This document shows positions 36,006 through 44,803 of a stretch of 64,000 bases of DNA, one piece after another. A program made the position numbers and the translations under genes. The notes under the pieces are model-generated. The model was not told where the DNA came from and made no database searches. It saw nothing but the letters and a program-made list of their open reading frames with translations. Origin of the DNA: RPQJ01 sp963754125 (lineage in GTDB: Bacteria; Pseudomonadota; Gammaproteobacteria; Steroidobacterales; Steroidobacteraceae); the NCBI GenBank assembly GCA_963754125.1, contig CAVWEX010000002.1, forward strand, positions 496,001 through 560,000. Direction: 5' to 3'. How positions within the stretch are numbered: the stretch's first letter is position 1; each line of letters opens with the position of its first letter.

Positions 36006-38207
36006 GTGACCGGCAGTTCCCCCGCCGAACTCGAATTCTTCGCGGCCTGTCCGCGCCACGTGCCGGACCTGCTGGCGGGCGAGCTGCGCGCTCTCGGCCT
36101 CAACGTCACGCGCGAGCATCCGGCGGGCGTGAGCTTCACCGGGCCGATCCGGGACGGCTACCTCGCCTGCCTGGCCTCGCGCACCGCGAGCCGCGTGCTG
36201 CTGACGCTCGGCACCGTGCCGCTCGACTCGCCGGAAACCCTGTACGACGCGATCCGCGCGATGCCCTGGGAGGAGCACCTCGCCACCGAGGGCACGCTCG
36301 CGATCGACGTCGTCGGGCAGGGGCCCACCTGGCTGCGGCACACGCAGTTCGCGGCCCAGAAGTCCAAGGACGCCATCGTGGACCGCATCCGCGAGCGGAG
36401 CGGCGCGCGGCCCTCGGTGGATCTCGTCTCGCCGGACCTGCGACTCAACCTGAGCCTGATGCGCGAGCGCGCCTCGATCGCCATCGACCTGAGCGGCGAT
36501 CCGCTGCACCGACGCGGCTACCGCCAGTCGGGCGTGGAGGCGCCGCTCAAGGAAAACCTCGCGGCGGCGCTGCTCCTGCGTTGCGGCTGGCCCGCCATCG
36601 CGGCGGCCGGCGGCGCCTTCGTCGACCCGATGTGCGGCTCCGGGACGCTCGTGATCGAGGCGGCGCTGATGGCCGCCGACGTCGCCCCGGGCCTGCTGCG
36701 GCGGCGCTTCGGCTTCGAGCGCTGGCTGCAGCACGAGCCCGCGGTCTGGGAGGAGCTGCGCGCGGCGGCCCTCGCGCGGCGACGGACCGCTGAGCTCGGC
36801 GCGGGGCGATTCCACGGCTACGACCGCGACCAGACCGCGATCCGCGCCTCGCTCGCGAATTCCGGGCGCAGCAGCGTCGGCGATCACCTGCTGTTCGAGC
36901 GCCGGGAACTGGCCCACCTGTCGCGCGCGGCGGCCTCGCACGGCCTGGTGCTGGTCAACCCGCCCTACGGCGCACGGCTCGATGAGGCCGGGACGCTCGA
37001 GCCCATGTACGCCCTGCTCGGCACCAAGCTCATGGAGTGCTTCCCGGGCTGGGAAGCGGGCGTGTTCACGGGCAACCCGCCGCTCGGCCGAGCGCTGCGG
37101 CTGCGCGCCTACCGGGCGCACACGTTCTTCAACGGGCCGATCGAGTGCCGGCTGCTGCGCTTCGAACTCCTGCCGGAGACCGTCGAGCCCGACGCAGAGA
37201 CGATCCGCCAAGCGCGACTCGAGGCCGCACGTGCGCGGCCGGGTGCGTCGATGTTCGGCAACCGGCTGCGCAAGAACTTCCAGCGCCTCGAGGCCTGGGC
37301 GAAGCGCGAGGACGTCGCGTGCTTCCGCGTCTACGACGCCGACATGCCGGAATACGCGTTCGCCGTCGACCTCTACGGCAACGACCAGCGCTGGGCCTGC
37401 GTGCAGGAATACGCGGCGCCGGCGACGGTCTCGCACGAGGCGGCGCGTGGCCGCCGCGACGAGGTGCTCGCGGTGCTGCCCGGGCTGCTGGGGTTGCCGC
37501 CCGAACGCGTCGTGCTGCGCGTCCGCCGCCGGCAGCGCGGCGGCGAGCAGTACGAAAAGGTGGGCGAGGAGGCCGAGTTCCACACCGTGCGCGAGGGACG
37601 CTACCGGTTCCTCGTGAACTTCACCGACTACCTCGACACGGGACTGTTCCTCGATCACCGCCTGACTCGGCAACGCATCGGGCAACTCGCGGCCGGACGG
37701 TCCTTCCTGAACCTGTTCGCCTACACGGGCACCGCGACCGTGCACGCGGCGGGCGGTGGGGCCACCGTCCTCGACCACCGTGGACATGTCGCGCACCTAC
37801 CTCGACTGGGCGAAGCGCAACCTCGCGCTGAACGGCCTCGCCGGCCCGCAGCACGGCTTCGTGCAGGCGGACTGCCTCGCCTGGCTCGAGGAGCAGGGCC
37901 ATGCGCCGCAGCGCCGCTACGGTCTCATCTTCGTGGACCCGCCGACGCTGTCGCGCTCGAAGCGCATGACGCAGGAGTTCGACGTGCAGCGCGACCACGC
38001 GGCGCTGCTCCAGGCCTGCGGCCGGCTGCTCGAGCGCGACGGGATCATCGTGTTCTCGAACAACTTCCAGAAGTTCAAGCTCGACCCGGCGGTGGCGGAG
38101 CGCTTCGAAGTCGAGGACCTGTCGCGGGCCACGCTGCCGGAGGACTTCGCGCGCAATCCGCGGATCCACGTCTGCTACCTCCTGCGCCCGCGGACGGCGA
38201 CGGTTAA
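36006..38207 (+). CDS. rlmL: Bifunctional 23S rRNA methyltransferase RlmKL (two compensating frame breaks)
   Basis: The gene starts at GTG 36006. The RlmL half has a THUMP domain, the SAM region DPMCGSGTLVIEAALMA and the motif LVNPPYGARLDE. The RlmK half has FLNLFAYTGTATVHAA and FVDPPTLSRSKRM. RlmL makes m2G2445 and RlmK makes m7G2069 in 23S rRNA. One extra base near 37769 shifts the frame; removing it restores GATVSTTVDMSRTYLDW. A missing base near 38190 would return to the original frame and end at TAA 38207 (LLRPADGDG), for 733 residues. Without that, the shifted frame runs on into queD. I read both as sequence errors. Confidence 0.9.
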   Translation: MTGSSPAELEFFAACPRHVPDLLAGELRALGLNVTREHPAGVSFTGPIRDGYLACLASRTASRVLLTLGTVPLDSPETLYDAIRAMPWEEHLATEGTLAIDVVGQGPTWLRHTQFAAQKSKDAIVDRIRERSGARPSVDLVSPDLRLNLSLMRERASIAIDLSGDPLHRRGYRQSGVEAPLKENLAAALLLRCGWPAIAAAGGAFVDPMCGSGTLVIEAALMAADVAPGLLRRRFGFERWLQHEPAVWEELRAAALARRRTAELGAGRFHGYDRDQTAIRASLANSGRSSVGDHLLFERRELAHLSRAAASHGLVLVNPPYGARLDEAGTLEPMYALLGTKLMECFPGWEAGVFTGNPPLGRALRLRAYRAHTFFNGPIECRLLRFELLPETVEPDAETIRQARLEAARARPGASMFGNRLRKNFQRLEAWAKREDVACFRVYDADMPEYAFAVDLYGNDQRWACVQEYAAPATVSHEAARGRRDEVLAVLPGLLGLPPERVVLRVRRRQRGGEQYEKVGEEAEFHTVREGRYRFLVNFTDYLDTGLFLDHRLTRQRIGQLAAGRSFLNLFAYTGTATVHAAGGGATVLDHRGHVAHLPRLGEAQPRAERPRRPAARLRAGGLPRLARGAGPCAAAPLRSHLRGPADAVALEAHDAGVRRAARPRGAAPGLRPAARARRDHRVLEQLPEVQARPGGGGALRSRGPVAGHAAGGLRAQSADPRLLPPAPADGDG

Positions 38208-38238
38208 GGTGTCGACCCCGGCGGGACAGGAGAGGCGC

Positions 38239-38595
38239 TTGGAGATCTTCAAGGCCTTCACACTCGAAAGCGCGCACCGCCTGCCGAACGTGCCGGCGGG
38301 GCACAAGTGCGCGCGCGTGCACGGCCATTCGTTCCGCGTCGAGATCCACGTGCGCGGTCCGCTGGACGAGCACCTCGGCTGGGTGATGGACTTCGCCGAC
38401 GTCAAATCCGCGTTCGAGCCGCTGTTCCAGCAGCTCGATCACCACTATCTCAACGACGTGCCGGGGCTCGAGAATCCCACCAGCGAGAACCTGGCGCGCT
38501 GGATCTGGCAGCGGCTGCAGCCGGCGCTGCCACAGCTCGCGACGGTCGTGGTGCACGAGACCTGCACGAGCGGGGCGCGCTACACCGGCGACTAA
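38239..38595 (+). CDS. queD: 6-carboxy-5,6,7,8-tetrahydropterin synthase QueD
   Basis: TTG 38239 is the start, because AGGAGAG lies 6 bp upstream and gives a 118-residue protein of exact family length. The frame is open upstream only because of the apparent frame break at the end of rlmKL. Zinc ligands are His13, His28 and His30, with Cys24 in HKCARVHGHS, and the family signature HETCTSGARY is at the C-terminus. It makes 6-carboxytetrahydropterin for queuosine synthesis. No other queuosine genes are nearby. Confidence 0.93.
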   Translation: MEIFKAFTLESAHRLPNVPAGHKCARVHGHSFRVEIHVRGPLDEHLGWVMDFADVKSAFEPLFQQLDHHYLNDVPGLENPTSENLARWIWQRLQPALPQLATVVVHETCTSGARYTGD

Positions 38596-38608
38596 CCCTC
38601 GAACGCTT

Positions 38609-39721
38609 TCATGCGCCCATGGTCGGGTGCGCCAGGCCCAGGAAGATGCGCATTCGCTCGAGTTCGGCCATCAGGCCTTCGCCAAAGGCAGGGTCGGTGG
38701 GTTCCGCACCCTCGCTGTAGCCGAACGAGCCGGTCAGCGAACCGTTGTCGATCGCAAGATTTCCCCAGCCGACGACCCGGTCGCGCCACAGCAGCGGTAG
38801 CGCGTAGTAGCCCAGCTTCCGCTTGGGCGCCGGCGTGTAGGCCTCGAATCGGTACGGCCATCCCCAGAAGATCTCGAATCGACGACGGTCGAACACGATC
38901 GGATCGAACGGCGTGAGCAGCCGTACGGCGTCGTCGGGACGCCAGCGCCGCGAGGCGGCATTCTCGGTTGCCGGCCAGTACCAGTCCTCGGAACCCACGC
39001 GCGCGTGAGCGAGTCGGCCCTTCGCGCGCGCCAGTGTTGCAGCGCGTCGCGTGCGCCACTGGGGCACGCCGCGGCACAGCAGGCTCAGCAGGTGACTGAG
39101 GCCGCTCGCGAGCAGGGGAGCATATTTACCCACCAGGATGTCCACCAGCGCGTCCATCCTCTGGTCGATGGTGGCATCGTCCTGCGGCGATGTCCCCGCG
39201 GCCTCCCGTGCGGCGTAAACGCGCGTGCCGCCGTCGCGCCGCACCACACGCAGCAGCCCGCGGTAGTGCATCTCGTCGAGCAGTTGTGTGGTTGCGTTCG
39301 ATGAACCCCCGAACCAGTTGGTCACCTTGCCGTGTGCGAACCGGGCGTCGACCTCGCGCGGATGCACCGCGCCGCGTTCCCGGACAAACGCCAGCACCGC
39401 GTCGGCTTGCCGGCAGCGCCGTGCCGTCCACACCAGCCGCGCCGTCCGGGGATGCATCAGCTCACTGTGCGCACGCGGCAGGATCCCGTAGTTGACGAAG
39501 AAGTCCTCCTCCAGCATCAGTCGCGGATATCGGCGCTCGAGATCGCCGGCACGGTAGCCCGTCACCCGGTGACGGAGCGTGAGATCCTGGGCGCGCGCCG
39601 GCGCGCGAATCGGATCGGCCTGGACGAATCCCAGCCTGTCGATGGCCCGGCCGAGGGTCGTCGGTGCGAACAGCGATCGCGCGACCGCGTAGCGGCGCAG
39701 GTGTTCGAGGGTGATGATCAT
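38609..39721 (-). CDS. YcaQ/AlkX-type winged-helix DNA glycosylase
   Basis: ATG 39721 is chosen because MIITLEHLRRYAV is the normal family start; the longer frame reaching 39964 runs over the VOC gene. The 370-residue protein has repeated winged-helix (HTH_42) units. The motif GFVQADPIR (Gln34 and Asp36) corresponds to the QxD catalytic motif of YcaQ. These monofunctional glycosylases unhook bulky nitrogen-mustard adducts and interstrand crosslinks. LTPFDPIVFDRRR and the acidic C-terminus also fit the family. It is convergent with queD with a 13-bp gap. Confidence 0.88.
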   Translation of the reverse strand: MIITLEHLRRYAVARSLFAPTTLGRAIDRLGFVQADPIRAPARAQDLTLRHRVTGYRAGDLERRYPRLMLEEDFFVNYGILPRAHSELMHPRTARLVWTARRCRQADAVLAFVRERGAVHPREVDARFAHGKVTNWFGGSSNATTQLLDEMHYRGLLRVVRRDGGTRVYAAREAAGTSPQDDATIDQRMDALVDILVGKYAPLLASGLSHLLSLLCRGVPQWRTRRAATLARAKGRLAHARVGSEDWYWPATENAASRRWRPDDAVRLLTPFDPIVFDRRRFEIFWGWPYRFEAYTPAPKRKLGYYALPLLWRDRVVGWGNLAIDNGSLTGSFGYSEGAEPTDPAFGEGLMAELERMRIFLGLAHPTMGA

Positions 39722-39791
39722 GAAGGCCCTTGCCTGCTTCAGCCGCGGAGTGTAAACGCAGGTCTTTCGCCGATGGTGGAGAAGTCCGCGA

Positions 39792-40184
39792 ATGTACATC
39801 CCGCCTGGTTTCGGCACGGTCACGCCGTACTTCTTCGTGACGGGCGCAGAGCGCTTCGTTGCGTTCCTGGTACACGGCCTCGGCGGCGAGGAGATCCTTC
39901 GCACGCTGCGCCCCGACGGGCGGATCGCCAACGCACAGGTGAGGATCGGCACGTCCACCGTCATGGCCAGCGAAGCGGCCGCCGCGTATCCGGCGATGCC
40001 GTCGTCGTACTACCTGTACGTCGAAGATGCCCATGCCTCGATGCGCCGCGCGCTCGAGCACGGCGCCACGCTCGAGATGGACGTGGCGGACATGCCCTAC
40101 GGCGACCGCCAGGGCGGCGTGCGCGATCCGCACGGCAACCTGTGGTGGATCTCGCAGCGGCTGGTGGAGGCGCCGTATGTCTGA
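39792..40184 (+). CDS. VOC/glyoxalase-superfamily protein (PhnB-like)
   Basis: The 130-residue protein has the VOC pattern VTPYFFVTGAERFVAFL and DAHASMRRALEHGAT, then GDRQGGVRDPHGNLWWIS, as in the PhnB/YdcE branch. There is no metal-ligand set I would call complete, so it may not be a true glyoxalase. Its stop overlaps the start of the DUF1579-like gene (40177), so the two are translationally coupled. Confidence 0.85.
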   Translation: MYIPPGFGTVTPYFFVTGAERFVAFLVHGLGGEEILRTLRPDGRIANAQVRIGTSTVMASEAAAAYPAMPSSYYLYVEDAHASMRRALEHGATLEMDVADMPYGDRQGGVRDPHGNLWWISQRLVEAPYV

Positions 40185-40656
40185 TACCCGATCGCTGCGC
40201 GGCCGGCTCGGCGAGCAGGTCGGCCACTGGGCCGGCCACAATCGCCTCTGGTTCGAGCCCGGCACGCCGGTACACGAGTGCTCGACCAGTGCGTCCGTTG
40301 GACTCGAGGCGCGCGGCGCCTTCGTCTCGCTGCGCTACACCTGGGAGCACGGCGGCGCTCCGCACGAAGGCCTGCTGCTGGTGCGCAACGCGCTGGAGGT
40401 CGGCGCCGAGGACATGGTCTGGGTGGATTCGTTCCACACCGGGGGCCAGTTCATGCGGTTCACTGGCGAGGCGGACGACGCCGGGCGCATCTCGGCGCTC
40501 GGCAGCTACAGCGTCTCGCCACATCCGGCCTGGGGCTGGCGCATCGTGCTCGGATCGAACGCGGCGGACGAGCTGCACGTGCTCATGTACAACATCGCGC
40601 CCGACGGCACGGTCTATCCGGCGGTCGAGACGCGGTACGCACGCCGCGCGGGCTGA
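40177..40656 (+). CDS. DUF1579-like protein
   Basis: ATG 40177 overlaps the VOC stop. The 159-residue product contains WAGHNRLWFEPGTPVHE and ends in AVETRYARR, with a lipocalin-like beta-rich profile and no signal peptide. Similarity to DUF1579-type proteins is by eye only. The tight coupling to the VOC gene suggests related small-molecule binding. The reaction is unknown. Confidence 0.6.
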   Translation: MSDTRSLRGRLGEQVGHWAGHNRLWFEPGTPVHECSTSASVGLEARGAFVSLRYTWEHGGAPHEGLLLVRNALEVGAEDMVWVDSFHTGGQFMRFTGEADDAGRISALGSYSVSPHPAWGWRIVLGSNAADELHVLMYNIAPDGTVYPAVETRYARRAG

Positions 40657-40672
40657 GACCGGGATCCACGAC

Positions 40673-41128
40673 ATGACTGCGCTCGTGCACGTTCGCCGTG
40701 CCACATCCAGCGACGCCGAGCGCGTCGCGCCGCTGTTCGACCAGTACCGCCAGTTCTATGGGCTCGCCCCCGACCTCGCGCTCTCCCGCCGCTTCATCGC
40801 CGAGCGCCTGGAGCGCGACGAGTCGATCGTGCTGCTTGCGCAGAGCGCGGATGGTGCGGCGATTGGCTTCGTACAGATGTACCCGACCTTCGCGTCGCTG
40901 CGGGCGGCGCGGGTACTGGTGCTCTACGATCTGTTCGTCGCGCCCATGGCTCGCCGCAGCGGCGTGGCGCGCAGCCTGATGGAGGCGGCCGTGGCCGAGG
41001 CGCGCACCGCAGGTGCGGTCGCCCTGACGCTGCAGACCGCCCGGACCAACCACGCCGCGCAGCGACTCTACGAGTCGCTCGGCTGGAAGCGCGACGAGGA
41101 GTTCTGCGAGTACGGCCTGGCGCTCTGA
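40673..41128 (+). CDS. GNAT-family N-acetyltransferase
   Basis: The 151-residue protein shows GNAT motifs. VLYDLFVAPMARRSGVARSLMEAA holds the acetyl-CoA pyrophosphate loop (R-x-x-G-V-A), and NHAAQRLYESLGWKRDEEF is motif B. The substrate is unknown. It is the third gene in the VOC-DUF1579-GNAT string and is convergent with puuB. Confidence 0.88.
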   Translation: MTALVHVRRATSSDAERVAPLFDQYRQFYGLAPDLALSRRFIAERLERDESIVLLAQSADGAAIGFVQMYPTFASLRAARVLVLYDLFVAPMARRSGVARSLMEAAVAEARTAGAVALTLQTARTNHAAQRLYESLGWKRDEEFCEYGLAL

Positions 41129-41156
41129 ACGGGCGTGGCCGGCCCTTCGGGGCGCG

Positions 41157-42428
41157 CTACAGCAGGTCCTTCAGCCGGAACCACAGCATCGCCAGCACCA
41201 GCGCCGGGGTGCGCAACAGCGGGCCGCCCGGGAAGTCGCGGTGCTCGAGCCTCGCGAAGAGATCGAAGCGCTCCGCCTGGCCCGCGATCGCCTCGGCCAC
41301 GAGCCGGCCCGCCATCCCGGTGAGCGCGATGCCATGGCCGGAAAAACCCTGCAGGTAGTACACGTTCGGCGCGAGCCGGCCGAAATCGGGCGCGCGGCTC
41401 ATCGTGATGTCCACGTAACCGCCCCACGCGAACTCGAGCTTCACGTCGGCGAGTTGCGGGAAAACCTTCAGCATCCGCGCTCGGGTCGCGCGCTCGGTGC
41501 CGAGCGGGTCGAGTCCAGAGTAGCTCACCCGGCCGCCGAACAGCAGACGGTGGTCGGCCGAGCGCCGGAAGTAGTCGAGCACCCAGTTGACGTCGGTGAC
41601 GGCGAGGTTCTCGCGCATCAACGCCTGCATGCGGGCCTGCCCGAGCGGCTCGGTGGCCACGATGTAGGTGCCGACCGGCATGATGCGTGCCCGCAGCTTC
41701 GGCGAGAGCTCGTCCACGTAGGCGTTGCAGCACAGCGCCACGTGATTCGCGCGCACGCGCCCGGCCGCCGTGTGCACGACCACCGGGTCGCCCGCATCCA
41801 AGCGCGTGACCGCGCTGCCCTCGAAGATGCGCACGCCGGCCGCCTCAGCCGCGGCCGCGAGCCCGAGCGTGTAATTGAGCGGGTGCAGGTGGCCGCTGCG
41901 GGTGTCGTACAGGCCGCCGGCGTAGCGGTCGGTGGCGAGCAGCGAGCGGACCTCGTCGCGCCCGAGCCATCGAAGCGAGGTGTAGCCGTAGTCGGCGGCC
42001 AGCTCGTCGCGCCACGCCTGCAGCTCGGTCTCGTGGCGCGGCTTGATGGCGACGTGCATCTGTCCCCAGTGCAGGTCGCAGTCGATGGCGTGGCGCGCGA
42101 CGCGCTCCTTCAGCAGGTCGAGCGCCTCGACCGAGACGTCGAACATCTGCCGCGCGGCGTCGCGGCCCACCTGCGCCACGAGCTTGTCCTGCCCGGAGGC
42201 GAAGCCGAAGATCGCCTGGCCGCCGCTACGCCCCGACGCGCCCCAGGCGATTCGCTTGCCCTCGAGCAGTACCACCTTGAATCCTCGCTCGGCGAGGTGC
42301 AGCGCCGTCGAGCAGCCCGCGATGCCACCTCCCACCACGCAGACGTCCGCCGTCGTCTCGCCCTCGAGTGGCTCCCGCGGCGGCGCCGGGTTCGCGGAGG
42401 CGGCGTAGTACGAGCCGACGTGCTGCAT
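41157..42428 (-). CDS. puuB: FAD-dependent oxidoreductase, gamma-glutamylputrescine oxidase (PuuB)
   Basis: This 423-residue DAO-family flavoprotein has the FAD-binding motif VVGGGIAGCSTALHLAERG (about residues 32-50) and GASGRSGGQAIFGFASGQ, which is typical of PuuB/OrdL. The C-terminal YLQGFSGHGIALTGMAGRLVAEA completes the fold. In the Puu route it oxidises gamma-glutamylputrescine to gamma-glutamyl-gamma-aminobutyraldehyde with release of ammonia and H2O2. It starts 3 bp after the puuA stop on the same strand. Confidence 0.9.
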   Translation of the reverse strand: MQHVGSYYAASANPAPPREPLEGETTADVCVVGGGIAGCSTALHLAERGFKVVLLEGKRIAWGASGRSGGQAIFGFASGQDKLVAQVGRDAARQMFDVSVEALDLLKERVARHAIDCDLHWGQMHVAIKPRHETELQAWRDELAADYGYTSLRWLGRDEVRSLLATDRYAGGLYDTRSGHLHPLNYTLGLAAAAEAAGVRIFEGSAVTRLDAGDPVVVHTAAGRVRANHVALCCNAYVDELSPKLRARIMPVGTYIVATEPLGQARMQALMRENLAVTDVNWVLDYFRRSADHRLLFGGRVSYSGLDPLGTERATRARMLKVFPQLADVKLEFAWGGYVDITMSRAPDFGRLAPNVYYLQGFSGHGIALTGMAGRLVAEAIAGQAERFDLFARLEHRDFPGGPLLRTPALVLAMLWFRLKDLL

Positions 42429-42431
42429 GGC

Positions 42432-43802
42432 TCAGACGGTCGTCAGGTACCAGGAATACTCGAGCGGCGACACGTAGGAGCCGAAATCCTGCATCTCGCC
42501 GCGACGGGTCTGCGCGTAGAGTCGGGCGAAGCGTTCGCCCAGGCAGTCGCGTGCGAACTCGCTGCGCTCGAATGCCGCCAGGGCCTCGGGCCAGCTGAGC
42601 GGGATGCTGGGCGTGGCGTCGCGATAGGCGTTGCCCGCGAGCACCGGGCCGGGGTCGAGTTCACGCTCGATGCCGTGCAGCAGCCCGCCGAGCACCATCG
42701 CCGCGAGCAGGTAGGGGTTGGCGTCCGCGCCGGCCACGCGGTGCTCGACCCGCCGGCTCGCGGGCGGCCCCGCCGGCACGCGAAACGCCACGCCGCGGTT
42801 GTTGACGGCCCAGCTCGGGTTGAGCGGTACGTAGGCCTCCGGCTGGAAGCGCCGGTACGAGTTCGCGGTCGGCGCGCACACCGCCATCGTGTCGTTGATC
42901 GTCGCCACGAGGCCGCCGATCGCGTGCCTGAGCGCCGCCGAGCCCGCCGGGTCCTCGGCCGCGAAGACGTTGTGACCGTCGCGGTCGAGGAGGCTGACGT
43001 GCAGGTGCGTGCCGCTGCCCGCGTGGTCGCGATAGGGCTTCGGCATGAAGGTCGCATCGAACCCGTGGGCGAGCGCCACGCCCTTCACCAGTCGCTTGAG
43101 GCGGATCGCGTGGTCGCAGGCGAGCAGCGCGTCGCTCACGTGGTGCAGGTTCACCTCGAACTGGCCCGGTCCGTACTCCGCGAGCACGGTGCCTGCCGGC
43201 AGGTCCTGCGCGCGGGCCGCGGCGTCGATGGCGGCGAGCAAGTCCGAATACTCGTCGAGCTCCGCCATGGAGTTGATCTGGGTCTTGTCCTCGCGCCGAC
43301 CGGAGCGCGGCTGGCGCGGCGGCTGGGCCGCGCCCGCGGGCGTGCGCTCGCGGTCCACGAAGTAGAACTCGAGCTCGACCGCCATCACGGGCGTGAGGCC
43401 GCGCGCCGCGAAGCGCCCGAGCACCTGCTCGAGGACGTGGCGCGGATCGCCGAAGAACGGGCTGCGGTCGTGGTCGTACATCGCGACCTGCATCTGCGCG
43501 AGCTGCTCGCCGAGCCACGGCACCGGCGCGAGCGAGCCGGGCAGCGGCAGGCAGATCCGGTCGGCGTCGCCCTCGTCGAAGCCGAGGCCTGTCGCCTGGA
43601 CCGTCCCACCGAGCACGTCGAGCGCGAACATCGAAGCCGGCAGCAACATGCCGTTGTCGTGGATACCCTCGAGTTCCTCGACCGTGACGCGCTTGCCGCG
43701 CGGGATGCCCATCTGGTCGGGCAGCAGCAGATCCACGTAGCGCACCCGGGGATGCCGGGCGAGCCAGGCACGGGCCTGCTCGAAGTCCGCGAACTGCGGC
43801 AT
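42432..43802 (-). CDS. puuA: Glutamate-putrescine ligase, PuuA-like glutamine synthetase (copy 1)
   Basis: This 456-residue type I/III glutamine synthetase homolog starts at ATG 43802. GS motifs are VELEFYFVD, QFEVNLHH, GSGTHLHVSL, RRFQPEAYVPLNPSWAVNNR and VEHRVAGADANPYL. It should ligate glutamate to putrescine using ATP. It heads the minus-strand puuA-puuB pair, and a second PuuA-like gene is read the other way at 44800. The two copies differ clearly in sequence and may differ in polyamine specificity. Confidence 0.9.
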   Translation of the reverse strand: MPQFADFEQARAWLARHPRVRYVDLLLPDQMGIPRGKRVTVEELEGIHDNGMLLPASMFALDVLGGTVQATGLGFDEGDADRICLPLPGSLAPVPWLGEQLAQMQVAMYDHDRSPFFGDPRHVLEQVLGRFAARGLTPVMAVELEFYFVDRERTPAGAAQPPRQPRSGRREDKTQINSMAELDEYSDLLAAIDAAARAQDLPAGTVLAEYGPGQFEVNLHHVSDALLACDHAIRLKRLVKGVALAHGFDATFMPKPYRDHAGSGTHLHVSLLDRDGHNVFAAEDPAGSAALRHAIGGLVATINDTMAVCAPTANSYRRFQPEAYVPLNPSWAVNNRGVAFRVPAGPPASRRVEHRVAGADANPYLLAAMVLGGLLHGIERELDPGPVLAGNAYRDATPSIPLSWPEALAAFERSEFARDCLGERFARLYAQTRRGEMQDFGSYVSPLEYSWYLTTV

Positions 43803-44040
43803 GGGAACCCCGAATGTTTAGGATTTAGTGACGGCTTGGCCGTCGACGTCGCCGGAGGATAGCCCTTCGCGCGAGCGGCCGGCAAGCGCTCGCCGCCCGC
43901 CCCACGGGCGATTAACCGCCTGTTTCAGTTAACATTTGCCGCTATTCTGACGTTGCTTGGCGACGACCCCCGGGGCGCTGTGGTTTAATCCTGTCAACCA
44001 GCATCCCGCGGCCCCCCGCCGGCCGTCTAGGATCTTAAAC
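43803..44040. promoter_or_regulatory. Divergent puuA/puuD control region
   Basis: These 238 bp are locally AT-richer than their surroundings (TTTCAGTTAACATTTGCC near 43923). They separate puuA on minus from puuD on plus, so both promoters should lie here. An imperfect palindrome with TGGTT and AACCA arms (43981-44000) could be an operator. No puuR-like repressor gene is in the window. Exact -35 and -10 boxes are uncertain. Confidence 0.4.
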
Positions 44041-44803
44041 GTGTCTCGCTCGAAACCGCTGATCGGCATTCCCGCGGATCGCCGGATCCTCGGCCCGCAT
44101 CCGTTCCACTGCGTCGGTGAGAAGTACATCACCGCGGTGGCCGAAGCGGCCGACGCCGTGCCGGTGCTGATTCCCTCGCTCGGCGAGGAGTCGAACCTCG
44201 AGGCGATCCTCGCGAGCGTGGACGGCATCCTGCTGACGGGCAGCCCGTCGAACGTCGAGCCGCATCGCTACTTCGGGCCGCCGAGCGATCCCGACACGCT
44301 GCACGACCCGCATCGCGACGCGACGACGCTGCCGCTGATCCCGCGCGTGGTCGCCGCCGGGATGCCGCTGCTCTGCCGTGTGCCGCGGCTTCCAGGAGAT
44401 GAACGTCGCGTACGGCGGCACGCTCTGGCAGAAGGTGCAGGAAGTGCCCGGGCTCGCGGACCACCGCGAGAACAAGGAAGACCCGCTCGAGGTGCAGTAC
44501 GCGCCGGCGCACGAGGTCGAACTCGTGCCCGGGGGCGAACTTCACCGCATCGCGGGCGCGGACCGAGTGACGGTGAATTCGCTGCACTCGCAGGGCGTGC
44601 AGCGACTCGGCGACGGCCTCGAGGTCGAGGCGCGCGCGCCGGACGGACTGATCGAGGGATTCCGCGTGCGCGGCGCGCGCGGTTTCGCGCTCGCGGTGCA
44701 GTGGCATCCCGAGTGGCAGGTGATGACGAACCCATTTTCGCGCGCGCTGTTCGCCGCCTTCGGCGAGGCGGCGAGGGCGCACGGCAAAGGACGACGAACA
44801 TGA
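44041..44803 (+). CDS. puuD: Gamma-glutamyl-gamma-aminobutyrate hydrolase PuuD (frameshifted)
   Basis: The start is GTG 44041. The class I glutamine-amidotransferase fold is complete once one extra base near 44374 (ctcTgcc) is removed. That rejoins PLLAV to CRGFQEMNVAYGG, which carries the nucleophile Cys, and leads to QWHPEWQ with the His-Glu pair. The restored length of 253 residues matches the roughly 254-residue E. coli enzyme. It hydrolyses gamma-glutamyl-GABA to GABA and glutamate. The stop overlaps the start of the second puuA (ATGA). Confidence 0.88.

Noticed and set aside
34353..37796. Very long minus-strand open frame of 1147 codons opposite aguB, the nuclease fusion and rlmKL
   Set aside because: It is rich in Arg, Ala and Val, has no domain, and runs over three well-supported genes; high GC keeps the antisense frame open.
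36006..38595. Natural fusion of RlmK with QueD
   Set aside because: queD has its own ribosome site and exact family length from TTG 38239, and a TAA at 38207 fits the rlmKL end if one base is missing.
41129..41156. Hairpin between the GNAT and puuB genes as a terminator
   Set aside because: The stem is short and imperfect with no T-tract.
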